Shown here: positions 44,001 through 56,313 of the stretch, piece after piece
Layout: every line of letters begins with the position of its first letter
Position numbering within the stretch: the stretch's first letter is position 1
Assembly (NCBI GenBank): GCA_035772405.1
Contig: JAYKKM010000222.1
Location: forward strand, 893,501-957,500
DNA length: 64,000 nt
Reading direction: 5' to 3'
From: Chrysogorgia sp. JL179-B06
Taxonomy: Eukaryota > Cnidaria > Anthozoa > Scleralcyonacea > Chrysogorgiidae
Position numbers and translations under genes: made by a program
Notes under the pieces: generated by a model
What the model was told of the DNA's origin: nothing
The model's input: the letters and a program-made list of their open reading frames with translations, nothing else
Database searches by the model: none

Positions 44001-44004
44001 CTAA

Positions 44005-44560
44005 TATTAATAAAATAGAATAGAATAGAATATAATTTTATTTGTCACAATATACAAGAATTTAAAGAAAAAAAACTAAATAGTATAGAATATATACCGT
44101 AGTGACAAGGAAGCCTAAAAAAAGAAGGCGAAGCTTGTAACCTTTTAGGCTTCCTCAGCTGTTACAAGTTGTTAACAAAATATAATTTGGCAGTTTGAGA
44201 ATATAAATTTAATAAAGTTTTGTTTTTTCAAGTTAGTTAGAATAGGCATGCAGCAGCTAGGAGAATAATTACTAGTAAGTTACAAAGTGACGTATACAGT
44301 TTAGATAAAATAGACTGCAAAACATCAGATGCTGCAGGTATAAGCCTCTAAAAGAGTTACTTTCAACTTATATTTAAATCTTTTTAAACTTCGTAGATTT
44401 TTTAAACTTTCTTCCAATGAATTCCAAAGTAAAGGGCCCAATTGGTAGGTAATGGAAACTTTTTTGACATTGTCCGACACTGATGAGGACACAAGTCTTG
44501 AGCAAATCTAGTTTGATAATCATGAATCTGCGAGCCAGTAACAAAGAGATTATTGGAAGG
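44005..44560 (-). pseudogene. LINE 3' fragment (ORF2 C-terminus and tail)
   Basis: The minus strand reads IHDYQTRFAQDLCPHQCRT, then after one frame change VSITYQLGPLLWNSLEESLK, the usual end of CR1/L2-type ORF2. The 3' UTR ends with ACAAATAAAATTATATTCT and a pentanucleotide (ATTCT)n tail. Confidence 0.7.
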
Positions 44561-44861
44561 TTGGTGTACTGCTGAAATTATGAAATAACAGTCTCACATT
44601 TCAAGCAAAGGCCCTCCATCAGAGAATATTAGCACATTTGGACTGTCAAGGATGTGCTCAGAACATTTTTAGTGCCAGGTGGAGACTACAGTACAATAAC
44701 AGGTCCACTATATCATAGTCATGGCAAACACCCAAATAATCAACTTATGACTTTAAAAACCTAAGTATGGTAGAAATGGGAATGTAAAGTGCTACTGCAA
44801 TGAAAAAAATCATCTATCCAATTTTGATTTTATTTAAAAGTACCTGTATTATTAAAATGAG

Positions 44862-45436
44862 TAGAGCTGGGCCCAATGGGCTCAATTCATAATCGATTAA
44901 TCGTCCTCAACAATCGATTAATAATCGATTAATCGTTTGCGTAAATTGAGTAGCAATTAGCACTTCCTGTGCCAGAAAGTGAAGACTTGCAGTTAATACA
45001 ATATATATATTTTTTCCAGTTTTTTATATAATTTTTTTATATATAAACAAACAAAACATGATTATAAAGAAAAAACGTTAGATATAATAAAAATATACAA
45101 AGCTTGTAGTGTTCAGAGCTATTGTCTGTCATTTTAAGGCTGTTTTCCAGTGATGCTTTTTTTACGTACGTACAGTATGCTCAATACGCGTCAACGAACG
45201 AGTGTATGTGTTCTGATGTAGATCGAAAAAATGCAGCACTGGAAATCAACCCTAACACTATGAACTCTAGAACTACGTAAACGAACAAACTTAAAAAAGC
45301 TTGTTCTCTCTTTTGTACGCATTTAAAAGTTAAGAACAGTAACGTAAATAAGCAGTATGGTTGTTTTCGATGATCCGATTGTTGTTGATGATAATCGATT
45401 GTCTGTATCGTAATCGATTAATCGGGCCCAGCTCTA
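44862..45436. mobile_element. hAT-like non-autonomous element, 575 bp
   Basis: Inverted ends TAGAGCTGGGCCC / GGGCCCAGCTCTA with the exact 8-bp duplication AAAATGAG (44854-44861, 45437-45444). Subterminal AATCGATTAATCG repeats on both sides. No transposase. Confidence 0.9.
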
Positions 45437-45444
45437 AAAATGAG

Positions 45445-46020
45445 ACACTGGTTTTTCAATACTTCATCTCTTTCCAGAGATATTCAGGTTTTTTATAGAC
45501 AATTTTTTTCATTGCAGTAGCACTTTAAGTCTAAACATACATTAGTATATATATATATAGATGGATATCAATATACTGTAGTAATAAATAACACCATCAA
45601 TCCAAAACATTTTCAAATTGTTTAAAAGAATATATACTCTACCAGCTTAGGTAACATTGTTGGGTATTCGATTTCAATTGAGTCACAAAATTTATGAAGT
45701 GACACATGGCTCTCCAGCAAAAACGTTTCTGCCAAATTCATCAAATCCAAGTGAAAAACAAACTTAACCTTTATACTATGGTTTTTAGACTTTCAAACCA
45801 ACAGTGTAAAGTGTTAAGAGTATTCTAGCAAATGAATCTGTCATGGAAAATTTATGGCAATAATCTCAACAACCTCGTTTTCATGTTGCCCTAGTGTGAA
45901 TAACATGTTGGAGGGATAAGTAAAGGTTGTAGTAACACAAGGACACCTTGTGTTCCTATAGTCAAAAGAGACGAAACATTGACAAACTTGTCCTTCCACA
46001 TCAAATTTGTGCACTTTGAA
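45445..46020. other. Non-coding spacer
   Basis: Nothing recognised. Confidence 0.35.
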
Positions 46021-46029
46021 TTAATAAAT

Positions 46030-46440
46030 ATACAGACCTTTTATACAATACAAACCACTACAAACCATTACATAAATATACAGACCTAATATTATACAAC
46101 ACTACAAACCACTACAAACCATTACATAAATATACATAAATATACAGACCTTTTTATACAACACTACAAACCATTACATAAATATACAGACCTTTTTATA
46201 CAACACTACAAACCACTACAAACCATTAAATAAATATATAGACCTTTTTATACAACACTACAAACCACTACAAACCATCACATAAATATACAGACCTTTT
46301 TATACAACACTACAAACCACTACAATTAATCACTACATAACTATACAGACCTTTTACACAACACTACAAACCACTACAAACCATTACATAACTATACAGA
46401 CCTTTTATACAACACTACAAACCATTACATAAATGTACAG
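46030..46440 (+). repeat. 50-65-bp tandem repeat
   Basis: Seven to eight units of ACACTACAAACCACTACAAA + CCATTACATAAATATACAGA + CCTTTTATACA, with internal ACTACAAACC duplications. A reverse-sense piece (GTAGTGGTTTGTAATGG) follows at 46480. Confidence 0.85.
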
Positions 46441-47592
46441 CGTTAAAATTAATCGTAAGAGTACTTCATGATCACATATTGTAGTGGTTTGTAATGGTTT
46501 GTAGTGATGCTACAAACACACTACAGCAAATACTGCATCCTAAACCTTGACTCATATGAAAATATATCATAAAAGCAAATTGAAAAGCTAGTATATTAAC
46601 TGTAAATGGTATATTTATCATTTATAGACTGGAGTGAGAGGAATTTGACGAAATATTACCCGAGGGATGATATTTCGATGAATTCCCCGAGCGGAGGGTC
46701 TATAAATGATGTACATGTATTATACCGAAACAATCTTGAATGCTGTCTTGAAACATCTTGTTGTTCCTCCATTGTTTACAGGCTCGTCTTGGTTTATTAC
46801 GCGCATGTTATTTGGTTTTTGTGCGCGGTATTTGATTTTGCATGTGATACTCAAGTCGAATACTCCTCCACAGAGGGGAATTCACTATTATACCCTGCCA
46901 CAGTGGGGAATTTGAGTTTAAATTGACTGGTCATGTGGTACAAATCTAGCTCTTTGATTGGACAATTTATAGTTGAGGTATAATATAAACTGTAATTATT
47001 GTAGCAACTGTCTATAGGAACTACAATTTGTGACAATGCCCTCAACTGTCTCCTTACACGTCTCCCTGAGAACTACAGTACACAGTATTTCCTTGTGCTA
47101 ATTAATCCTCAGGCAGTACAAATGTGTGCCTGTAGGCTATAGAAGTACAAGTATCATCATATACACTGTGCATGTAAACTACAGTTACTGAGTTACATGT
47201 ACTACAGTGTGTAGGTCTCAGGACTTTAATGAGTAAAGAAACACATTACCAATACTAACTGATCAACTGGCAAGCAAAACTGCATGACAATTACAGTAAA
47301 TAGCAAAACATTTACTTTTTGGTTACACGACATCACTAGTTTCAGGTATAATACTGTAGCAGGTAAAATACTTTTACTATTAATGTGAAATTGTGAATGA
47401 ACATGTTTTTAAGCTGTTTACACCAAAATATTTCTTGGAACCCACTATGTGTATTCACATGTCTCAACACTAAATTACCACACTCGTCTCACTCCTCCCT
47501 ACAATGTAGGTAAGTTGTAGAATGTGGGCTACATTCTACAACTTGCAGATATATAATGTAGCATACAGACTTATATAATAATATTGCACAAA
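46441..47592. other. Non-coding spacer with short inverted segments
   Basis: Around 46605-46705, ATTTATAGAC and GTCTATAAAT form a fold-back pair. The 106-residue ORF over it is not supported by anything else. Confidence 0.35.
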
Positions 47593-47646
47593 TCAATTGT
47601 CAATGATAAGTACAGTATACAGTAGCTGCGATCGAATAATTCCTAC

Positions 47647-48090
47647 CTTCCATACTTCAACAATGTGGAACTGATTTCTTGTTCTGTGAAGGGTTTCTGC
47701 ACAGTCGCTGCAAAAAAAATGCCATGGCCCACAGTCCGCACACCGCATGATTGCATCTACTTCAGGCCGTCCATCTTCGCAGCATAACACAGCACTGGTT
47801 GGGAGGCATTACCGATGTTTCTACGTAAGTCTTAACAACTTCATCTTGCAAAGACTTCCACCGGTCACTTCTTTTATGCGTCTTCTTTCGTAACCAGAAA
47901 CTGTCTCTGAGCCCTGTGAATTTACCTCGTCTATATCAATAATACACGTTGGATCTTCCTCAAAAATCATCATTGCTATTCTCCATATTTTCAACATTAT
48001 GACTCGTCGATGTCCCTTGCCGTTCTGAAAATGATCGATTAACCGAAATAGCGATTTTTTTCCGACAAAGTTTTCCAGCCGATGAGTATG
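47647..48090 (-). pseudogene. KDZ-type (Zisupton-like) transposase N-terminal fragment
   Basis: The minus strand gives KTHKRSDRWKSLQDEVVKTY, then after one frame slip LCCEDGRPEVDAIMRCADCG, FFCSDCAETLH and HIVEVWK, ending at a splice donor (GTATGGAAG|GTAGGA). A CxC-type zinc cluster followed by 'FH.VE.W' is typical of KDZ transposon proteins. The upstream side is cut by the fold-back element at 48094. The transposase core is not seen. Confidence 0.55.
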
Positions 48091-48093
48091 TCT

Positions 48094-48860
48094 TAAAGTG
48101 TATATGAAATGAAAATTTTTATGATTGTATTTTAAAGAACGCTAAAATTAATGAAAAATGGCTTTTACATGCCTTTTATATCTTATTGCGTTCTTGAGTT
48201 ATAACGCTTTATGTAATTTGAACTATGACGTCACAAGTGTGACACAGCATGACAACACATCTGAAAATCAGGTATATCTTCAGACTGGTTAAACTAAACT
48301 GGCTCAAACTTGGCACACTTACTCCTTCAACAAAAATAAGCATTGTCATAGTTCTTATGTAGTTGCTATGGCAACACCTTAGTTTCCAGGCCACTTTCTT
48401 TCTTTAAACTAATTGTTTGTTTTTCACCACATAGCAAGCAACTTTTTAAGTTTTTACCAGTTGGTATGTTTTCTGTTTAATTATCAATGCATGAAGACAG
48501 TTTAAAACAAAATACATTGCCTACAATGACGAAAAATGGAAGATTTCGCTTTTACACAACGAGAGCCTGGGAACTAATCTGTTACCATGGTGACCACATA
48601 AGTATTACAACAATGCTTGGATTTGTTGACGGAGTAAGGGAGCCAAGTTTGAGCCAGTTTGGTGTAACCAGTCTGAAGATATACCTGATTTTCAGTTGTG
48701 TTGTCATGCTGTGTCACACTTGTGACGTCATAGTTCAAATTATAAAGCGTTATAACTCAAGAACGGGATAAGATATAAAAGACATGTAAAAGCCATTTTT
48801 CATTAATTTTAGCTTTCTTTCAAATACAATCATAAAAATTTTCATTTCATATACACTTTA
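48094..48860. mobile_element. Long-arm fold-back element, 767 bp
   Basis: Arms of about 280 bp, nearly perfect, start TAAAGTGTATATGAAATGAA and contain TATGACGTCACAAGTGTGAC. Related to 20529-21260. ORFs on both strands are arm artefacts. Confidence 0.85.
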
Positions 48861-49032
48861 ACTGTTAAAGAATAAGGTTTAACTCGACGAGACTGCCCAT
48901 TCCCTCTGAGTTAAAAATTCTCACCCGATTCGTCTGCCAAAAAGTACGGACGTTCGACCCAAGACCCAGTGCCCGGTAAGTACGTTATGTTAGGGTACAT
49001 ATAGTGGTTTAGGTGTATATATTGTGTCATAT

Positions 49033-52000
49033 AGAGGTTTTCGGTGGGCTGTGGTGGTTCGTGGTGGTTTATGGTGGTTTACGGTGGTTTATGGTTGTTC
49101 TTGGTGGTTTGAGGTGGTTTGTGGTGGTTCATGGTGATTTGTGGTGGTTCATGGTGATTTGTGGTGGTTCATGGTAGTTTGTGGTGGTTTATGGTGGTTT
49201 GCGGTGGTTCGTGGCGGTTCGCGGTGGTTTACGGTGGTTCATGGTGGTTTATGGTTGTTCTTGGTGGTTTAAGGTGGTTTGTGGTGGTTCATGGTGGTTT
49301 GTGGTGGTTCATGGTAGTTTTTGGTGGTTTATGGTGGTTTACGGTGGTTCGTGGTGGTTCGCGGTGGTTTATGGTTGTTCTTGGTGGTTTGCGGTGGTTT
49401 ACGGTGGTTTGCGGTGGTTTACGGTGGTTCATGGTGGTTCATGGTTGTTCCTGGTGGTTTAAGGTGGTTTGTGGTGGTTCATGGTGGTTTGTGGTGGTTC
49501 ATGGTAGTTTGTGGTGGTTTATGGTGGTTTACGGTGGTTCGTGGTGGTTCGTGGTGGTTTGTGGTAGCTCTTGGTGGTTCGTGGTGGCTTGTGGTGGTTC
49601 ATGGTAGTTTACGGTGGTTTGTGGTGGTTTATGGTGGTTTGCGGTGGTTTACGGTGGTTTGCGGTGGTTTGCGGTGGTTCATGGTTGTTCTTGGTGGTTT
49701 GTGGTGGTTCATGGTGGTTTATGGTGGTTTGCGGTGGTTTGCGGTGGTTTATGATTGTTCTTGGTGGTTTAAGGTGGTTTGTGGTGGTTCATGGTGGTTT
49801 GTGGTGGTTCATGGTAGTTTTTGGTGGTTCGTGGTGGTTCGTGGTGGTTCGCGGTGGTTTATGGTTGTTCTTGGTGGTTTGCGGTGGTTTACGGTGGTTT
49901 GCGGTGGTTTACGGTGGTTCATGGTGGTTCATGGTTGTTCCTGGTGGTTTAAGGTGGTTTGTGGTGGTTCATGGTGGTTTGTGGTGGTTCATGGTAGTTT
50001 GTGGTGGTTTACGGTGGTTCGTGGTGGTTCGTGGTGGTTTGTGGTAGCTCTTGGTGGTTCGTGGTGGCTTGTGGTGGTTCATGGTAGTTTACGGTGGTTT
50101 GTGGTGGTTTATGGTGGTTTGCGGTGGTTTACGGTGGTTTGCGGTGGTTTGCGGTGGTTCATGGTTGTTCTTGGTGGTTTTTGGTGGTTCATGGTGGTTT
50201 GTGGTGGTTTGCGGTGGTTTACGGTGGTTTGTGGTAGCTCTTGGTGGTTTGCGGTGGTTCATGGTGGTTCATGGTGGTTTGCGGTGGTTTGCGGTGGTTT
50301 ATGGTTGTTCTTGGTGGTTTAAGGTGGTTTGTGGTGGTTCATGGTGGTTTGTGGTGGTTCATGGTAGTTTGTGGTGGTTTATGGTGGTTTATGGTGGTTT
50401 ACGGTGGTTCGTGGTGGTTCGTGGTGGCTTGTGGTAGCTCTTGGTGGTTTGCGGTGGTTTACGGTGGTTTGCCTTGGTTTGCGGTGGTTTATGGTTGTTC
50501 TTGGTGGTTTAAGGTGGTTTGTGGTGGTTCATGGTGGTTTGTGGTGGTTCATGGTAGTTTGTGGTGGTTTATGGTGGTTTACGGTGGTTCGTGGTGGTTT
50601 GTGGTAGCTCTTGGTGGTTTGCGGTGGTTTACGGTGGTTTGCCTTGGTTTGCGGTGGTTTATGGTTGTTCTTGGTGGTTTGCGGTGGTTTGTGGTGGTTC
50701 ATGGTGGTTTGTGGTGGTTCATGGTAGTTTGTGGTGGTTTATGGTGGTTTACGGTGGTTCGTGGTGGTTCGTGGTGGTTTGTGGTAGCTCTTGGTGGTTC
50801 GTGGTGGTTTGTGGTGGTTCATGGTAGTTTACGGTGGTTTGTGGTGGTTTATGGTGGTTTGCGGTGGTTTGCGGTGGTTTGCGGTGGTTTGTGGTGGTTC
50901 ATGGTGGTTTATGGTGGTTTGCGGTGGTTTGCGGTGGTTTATGGTTGTTCTTGGTGGTTTAAGGTGGTTTGTGGTGGTTCATGGTGGTTTGTGGTGGTTC
51001 ATGGTAGTTTTTGGTGGTTTATGGTGGTTTACGGTGGTTCGTGGTGGTTCGCGGTGGTTTATGGTTGTTCTTGGTGGTTTGCGGTGGTTTACGGTGGTTT
51101 GCGGTGGTTTGTGGTGGTTCATGGTGGTTTGTGGTGGTTCATGGTAGTTTACGGTGGTTTGTGGTGGTTTATGGTGGTTTGCGGTGGTTTGCGGTGGTTT
51201 GCGGTGGTTTGTGGTGGTTCATGGTGGTTTATGGTGGTTTGCGGTGGTTTGCGGTGGTTTATGGTTGTTCTTGGTGGTTTAAGGTGGTTTGTGGTGGTTC
51301 ATGGTGGTTTGTGGTGGTTCATGGTAGTTTTTGGTGGTTTATGGTGGTTTAAGGTGGTTCGTGGTGGTTCGCGGTGGTTTATGGTTGTTCTTGGTGGTTT
51401 GCGGTGGTTTACGGGGGTTTGCGGTGGTTTACGGTGGTTCATGGTGGTTCATGGTGGTTCATGGTGGTTTGTGGTGGTTCATGGTAGTTTGTGGTGGTTT
51501 ATGGTGGTTTACGGTGGTTCATGGTGGTTCATGGTTGTTCTTGGTGGTTTAAAGTGGTTTGTGGTGGTTCATGGTGGTTTGTGGTGGTTCATGGTAGTTT
51601 GTGGTGGTTTATGGTGGTTTACGGTGGTTCGTGGTGGTTTGTGGTAGCTCTTGGTGGTTCGTGGTGGCTTGTGGTGGTTCATGGTAGTTTACGGTGGTTC
51701 ATGGTGGTTTGCGGTGGTTTGCGGTGGTTTATGGTTGTTCTTGGTGGTTTAAGGTGGTTTGTGGTGGTTCATGGTGGTTTGTGGTGGTTTATGGTGGTTT
51801 ATGGTGGTTTATGGTGGTTTACGGTGGTTCATGGTGGTTCATGGTTGTTCTTGGTGGTTTAAGGTGGTTTGCGGTGGTTTACGGTGGTTTGCCTTGGTTT
51901 GCGGTGGTTTATGGTTGTTCTTGGTGGTTTAAGGTGGTTTGTGGTGGTTCATGGTGGTTTGTGGTGGTTCATGGTAGTTTGTGGTGGTTTATGGTGGTTT

Positions 52001-53170
52001 ACGGTGGTTCGTGGTGGTTCGTGGTGGTTTGTGGTAGCTCTTGGTGGTTCGTGGTGGTTTGTGGTGGTTCATGGTAGTTTACGGTGGTTTGTGGTGGTTT
52101 ATGGTGGTTTGCGGTGGTTTGCGGTGGTTTGCGGTGGTTTGTGGTGGTTCATGGTGGTTCGTGGTGGTTTACGGTGGTTTATGGTGGTTCACGGTGGTTT
52201 AAGGTGGTTTGTGGTGGTTCGTGGTGGTTTAAGGTGGTTTGTAGTGGTTCGTGGTGATTTAAGGTGGTTTGTAGTGGTTCGTGGTGGTTTACGGTGGTTT
52301 GTGGTGGTTTACGCTGGTTTACGCTGCTTTATGGTGGTTCATGGTAGTTTACGGTGGTTTGTGGTGGTTTACGGTGGTTTGTGGTGGTTCAAGGTAGTTT
52401 ACGGTGGTTTGTGGTGGTTTACGGTGGTTTGTGGTAGCTCTTGGTGGTTCATGGTAGTTTACGGTGGTTTACGGTGGTTTACAGTGCTTCATGGTGGTTT
52501 ATAATTGTTCTTGGTGGTTTATGGTGGTTTACGGTGATTCGTGGTGGTTCGTGGTGGTTTGTGGTAGCTCTTGGTGGTTTGTGGTGGTTCATGGTAGTTT
52601 ACGGTGGTTTGTGGTGGTTTATTTTTGTGGTGGTTGTTCTTTGTGGTTTAAGGTGGTTTGTGGTGGTTCGTGGTTGTTTACGGTAGTTTATGGTGGTTCA
52701 TGGTAGTTTACGGTGGTTTGTGGTGGTTTAAGGTGGTTCATGTAGGTTCGTAGTGGTTCATGGTGGTTTACGGTGGTTTGTGGTGGTTCATGGTAGTTTA
52801 CGGTGGTTTGTGGTGGTTTACGGTGGTTTGTGGTGGTTTACGGTGGTTTACGGTGGTTTATGGTGGTTCATGGTAGTTTGCGGTGGTTTGTGGTGGTTTA
52901 CGGTGGTTTACGGTGGTTTGTGGTGGTTTATGGTGGTTTGTGGCAGCTATTGGTGGTTCATGGTAGTTTACGGTGGTTTACGGTAGTTTACAGTGCTTTA
53001 TGGTGGTTTATAATTGTTCTTGGTGGTTTATGGTGGTTTGTGGTGGTTAGTGGTGATTATTGGTAGTTTACGCTGGTTTGCGGCGGTTCTATGGTAACTC
53101 TTGATGGTACATGGTGGTTTGTGGTGGTTTACAGTGGTTTATCGTGATTGTTCCCATTTACGGTGGTTTG
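49033..53170 (+). repeat. 4.1-kb decamer satellite (TGGTGGTTYR)
   Basis: About 410 units of a 10-bp motif TGGTGGTT(T/C)(G/A), with 30-bp and longer higher-order blocks (for example a recurring ATGGTTGTTCTTGG marker). Almost no C other than in TTC/GCGG/TACGG contexts. All three plus frames are largely open because 30 bp is a multiple of three, which yields artificial proteins of up to 468 residues (VVCGGLRWF repeats). No real gene is implied. The right end (52.6-53.17 kb) is more diverged. Confidence 0.95.
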
Positions 53171-53178
53171 TGATGGTT

Positions 53179-53529
53179 TTATATGCTGGTATTATTTCTT
53201 GCATTGGCATATATTGTTGATGTTGTTTTAATTGTTATAACAGATATTAATTCATATCGGATGGCCGTATAACGTGAGGACTCGGGTTCATGCCAATCTT
53301 TAACCCTGGCCATCTGTTTTTCTGAATTGAATGCAACCTGTGGTGCAACCATTTTCCCACGCTGTGATGTGTAGCCGTAAATCTGGAATTTCTTAATCCT
53401 ACTTGAGCTAGGTGTGGAAGTTCGTTCGGTTATCTTTTTTGGAGTACTTTCAAACGCCGCCAGCTTACCAGCCTGAGTAGCACGTGTGTTTAATAATATG
53501 AAACTTATATTTAGGGTGCGAAACACCAA
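53179..53529 (-). other. Unrecognised 116-residue ORF, possibly an exon
   Basis: Ser/Thr/Lys-rich minus-strand frame (PSSSRIKKFQIYGYTSQRG) with an acceptor-like TGCTACTCAG before GCTGGTAAG. No domain recognised. Confidence 0.2.
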
Positions 53530-54040
53530 GGACTGCTATGGATTATTTATATTTTTACAGCTAGGTTTTTGACTGAGTTCGTAAAGCTATTTAATAGCGA
53601 TCTTTATAGTTTGCCCTGCAGATCTTTCATTGACAGGCGGCATATTTTCCATTTGTATATAGTGGTTATTTGAGAGTGGATAAATTTAGTGCTACGCCTA
53701 CGAATGCGTTACTTGTTGTTCACAACAAATAGTTGGTTAAGCAAAAAGAACGATACAGCTATATATTTCAAATTTTAGCAAATGCAAGGGCAAACGTTTA
53801 TACGATTTTTTACAGCATCAACTACGAACAGACAGAAGGGTAAAACGTCATGTCCCTTCCTGTTACGCCCTCATGCGAGTTTGTTGCGACAATAATTTAG
53901 CAATACGGTTAAGTATTTTAAGAAGCGCTTCGAGGATTGCTACCAGATGATTGTATAGTCCTTGCAGATGTAACAGCAGTTTCCACGTCTCCAGTCAGCG
54001 TCTTACTATTTGTTGTCGTACAGTTTTTTTCGTGAATACG
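53530..54040. other. Probable promoter region of the P-loop NTPase gene
   Basis: Lies directly upstream of the inferred 5' UTR exon. No convincing TATA box; nothing else recognised. Confidence 0.3.
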
Positions 54041-54050
54041 CAGTTCTAAG
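54041..54050 (+). other. End of an inferred 5' UTR exon with strong splice donor
   Basis: CAGTTCTAAG|GTAAGTTC is a consensus donor in the right place and sense for the gene that starts coding at 55462. The exon's 5' limit cannot be read from sequence. The intron 54051-55435 is AT-rich and holds nothing recognised. Confidence 0.4.
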
Positions 54051-55435
54051 GTAAGTTCATTTTCTTTCTTTATTTTATAGCTGAAATTAATTCAATATGA
54101 ATACGAATTGTTTTAGCATTTTCTTCAAGAATTATTTATTAGAATTATTTCTGCCATGCTTGGTTGCAACTAATCTCCACGTGGAATTTTTGGTTCTATA
54201 AAAATTACTTGAAACATGTTATTCTTAGCAGATATTTTGCCGTTATGTGGTCAAACAATCTAACTTTTGCACAAAATTAGCCAAACAAAACTATATGTTG
54301 GGTCAGTTTATATCAACCATTTTTAAGTTTGCCGCAATGATTTTTGTTTCCGCATTGCTACCACAAATTATTCTTTAAATAATAAATGAAATTTTAATAC
54401 ATTATGTTATAAGCATTTTTATAGGATAATATTTGGATAATATCCAACTGTAACCCATGTTAAGAATTATTTTGCTAGCTAATCATGCTAAAAGCTTGCC
54501 AAGATTAAAGTTAAATTGCAGATGAACGATAGATTAATGTGTGGCCTCGAATAAAATTACTCCTGTCTTCTCCAATCTTGTTTCTTGACTTTGTCTTTTA
54601 AATTATTCTTGAATATCATGTTAAGGGAGTTAATATCATGTTAATTTTTATGCGCGAAGTGTATCATCTCTGGGTAAGTAGTCTTATCATGTAGACGACG
54701 CACTTCCCGCATCGTTTAGAACCGGTTGCCTCAAATGTGCACATGTGCAATGTGCACATGTGCACAAGTGTTTTGCAAGCACATAATATAAATATGAGAT
54801 TTAAATAAATATGAGAAACAGCAATATATATGTGAGGAGAAACTGCATTTATCCCCGTTATTAACATAATATTTAAAGGAAGTCAGTTCGAAAGAGAGAT
54901 TGTTAACAACCACTTTCCGATAAACGCTTGGTTCGTGTGGCATCGCCATGTATGCTACAAATGGCTCATACGATTCTTCCTGAGCAGAAGCCCCGATATT
55001 AAAGGTTAGATGTCACACGCTGTTGCTGCCGAGGTATCCCGAGTTCCACCCATATTAAACTACAAGGAAAAATCTTGCAAGGGACGGTAGTAAACTGTAC
55101 TTTCGTTCTCGCGATTGCGTATAGAACTGTAAAACTGCTGTTCCACTGGTCTACGTGTAGACGCTAGTGTTTGGCTAAAGACTTCGTAAAGCCATAGAGA
55201 ATAACAAATCAGCGGTTAAGATCCGCGAGAGCGCACTTTCCAAGAATCCACGTTTATGTTATATTCACTGTTTCATTGTTATATGGCATCTATAGAGTGT
55301 TTTATATTTTATATGGCAACTAAATGACGTTTTTTTTGTACGACATTCGTAAGGGAAGTTATCCGCTGTGCGTGATACCAGACAGACGCGGAGACGCCTT
55401 CGAATTTCATTAATTTTCACTTTACTAAATTACAG

Positions 55436-55500
55436 GTTTTGTGGACAATCAGTTCAAGAGAATGACTGATATCAACAACACTTCCGTGATTGAAGATCAT
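55436..55500 (+). CDS. NTPase gene exon 1 (coding from 55462)
   Basis: Acceptor TTACAG at 55435, donor GTAAGG at 55501. MTDINNTSVIEDH; ends in phase 0. Confidence 0.6.
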
Positions 55501-56269
55501 GTAAGGACTTTAGTACCAGATTTTTGAAACGAATAACATTTGTTTTGATAAAAACAACATTTTGAATGACATGTAGAGCATTAATAAATATTAAAGTGGA
55601 GCGCAAACTGAGAAGAAAATTGTTAGTTTGCATGTTATTTTGTATATTTATTTAATATATTTACAAATTTATCATGCATGTCGTGATGTTTAGTTTGGAT
55701 GATTAGTTTGTAATCCTTGCCCCAAATCCAATCTAACCTTCAGAACAACCTTATGCGAAGGATTCTTGTCCGAAAAATAAGGAAAAATCAGCTTTATATT
55801 TCTAAGATTTTGCTTGAAATTGAGCGAAAATTGCGAAAATTGCCTGAAAATCTACTCACAATTTTCTCCCCTAATTACCCCTGACATTACGCCTATGCCA
55901 GTATGTTAACCTTCGAGCACTTTTAATTCAACGAAAAAATCAAATTAAATTAAGCAAAACGTTTTTCCACCAGACAGGAGACGAAGGATCAGATGCAAAG
56001 AGTATTGTTTCTGGATTTGTTGATGATGCTGAAAATCACACATTCGGTGTCGTGAACAAAAAAACTGGAAGGTACACACCCAAATCAGACTTCCTATTTA
56101 CGTTAGATGTCCTGGTGACTTCGCAAGACTTAACTGGGTATATTTGTTTGGTTCAAGGAGAAAATGAAGAATCACAACCTAGGTAAGCGTGAATGAGTCA
56201 CAGTAATTTTCAATTTTTATCATAAAAGTCAATGTCGCCGCAGCAGGTATCTATTTCTCACCAAACGTT

Positions 56270-56313
<44 letters not shown>

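Noticed and set aside
46606..46926. 106-residue ORF
   Set aside because: Overlaps a fold-back pair, has no recognisable domain, and an overlapping frame is equally open.
49161..52504. Long ORFs (up to 468 residues) of Val/Gly/Trp/Phe repeats
   Set aside because: They are the translated TGGTGGTT satellite, open in all plus frames, with no start context, domain or splice evidence.
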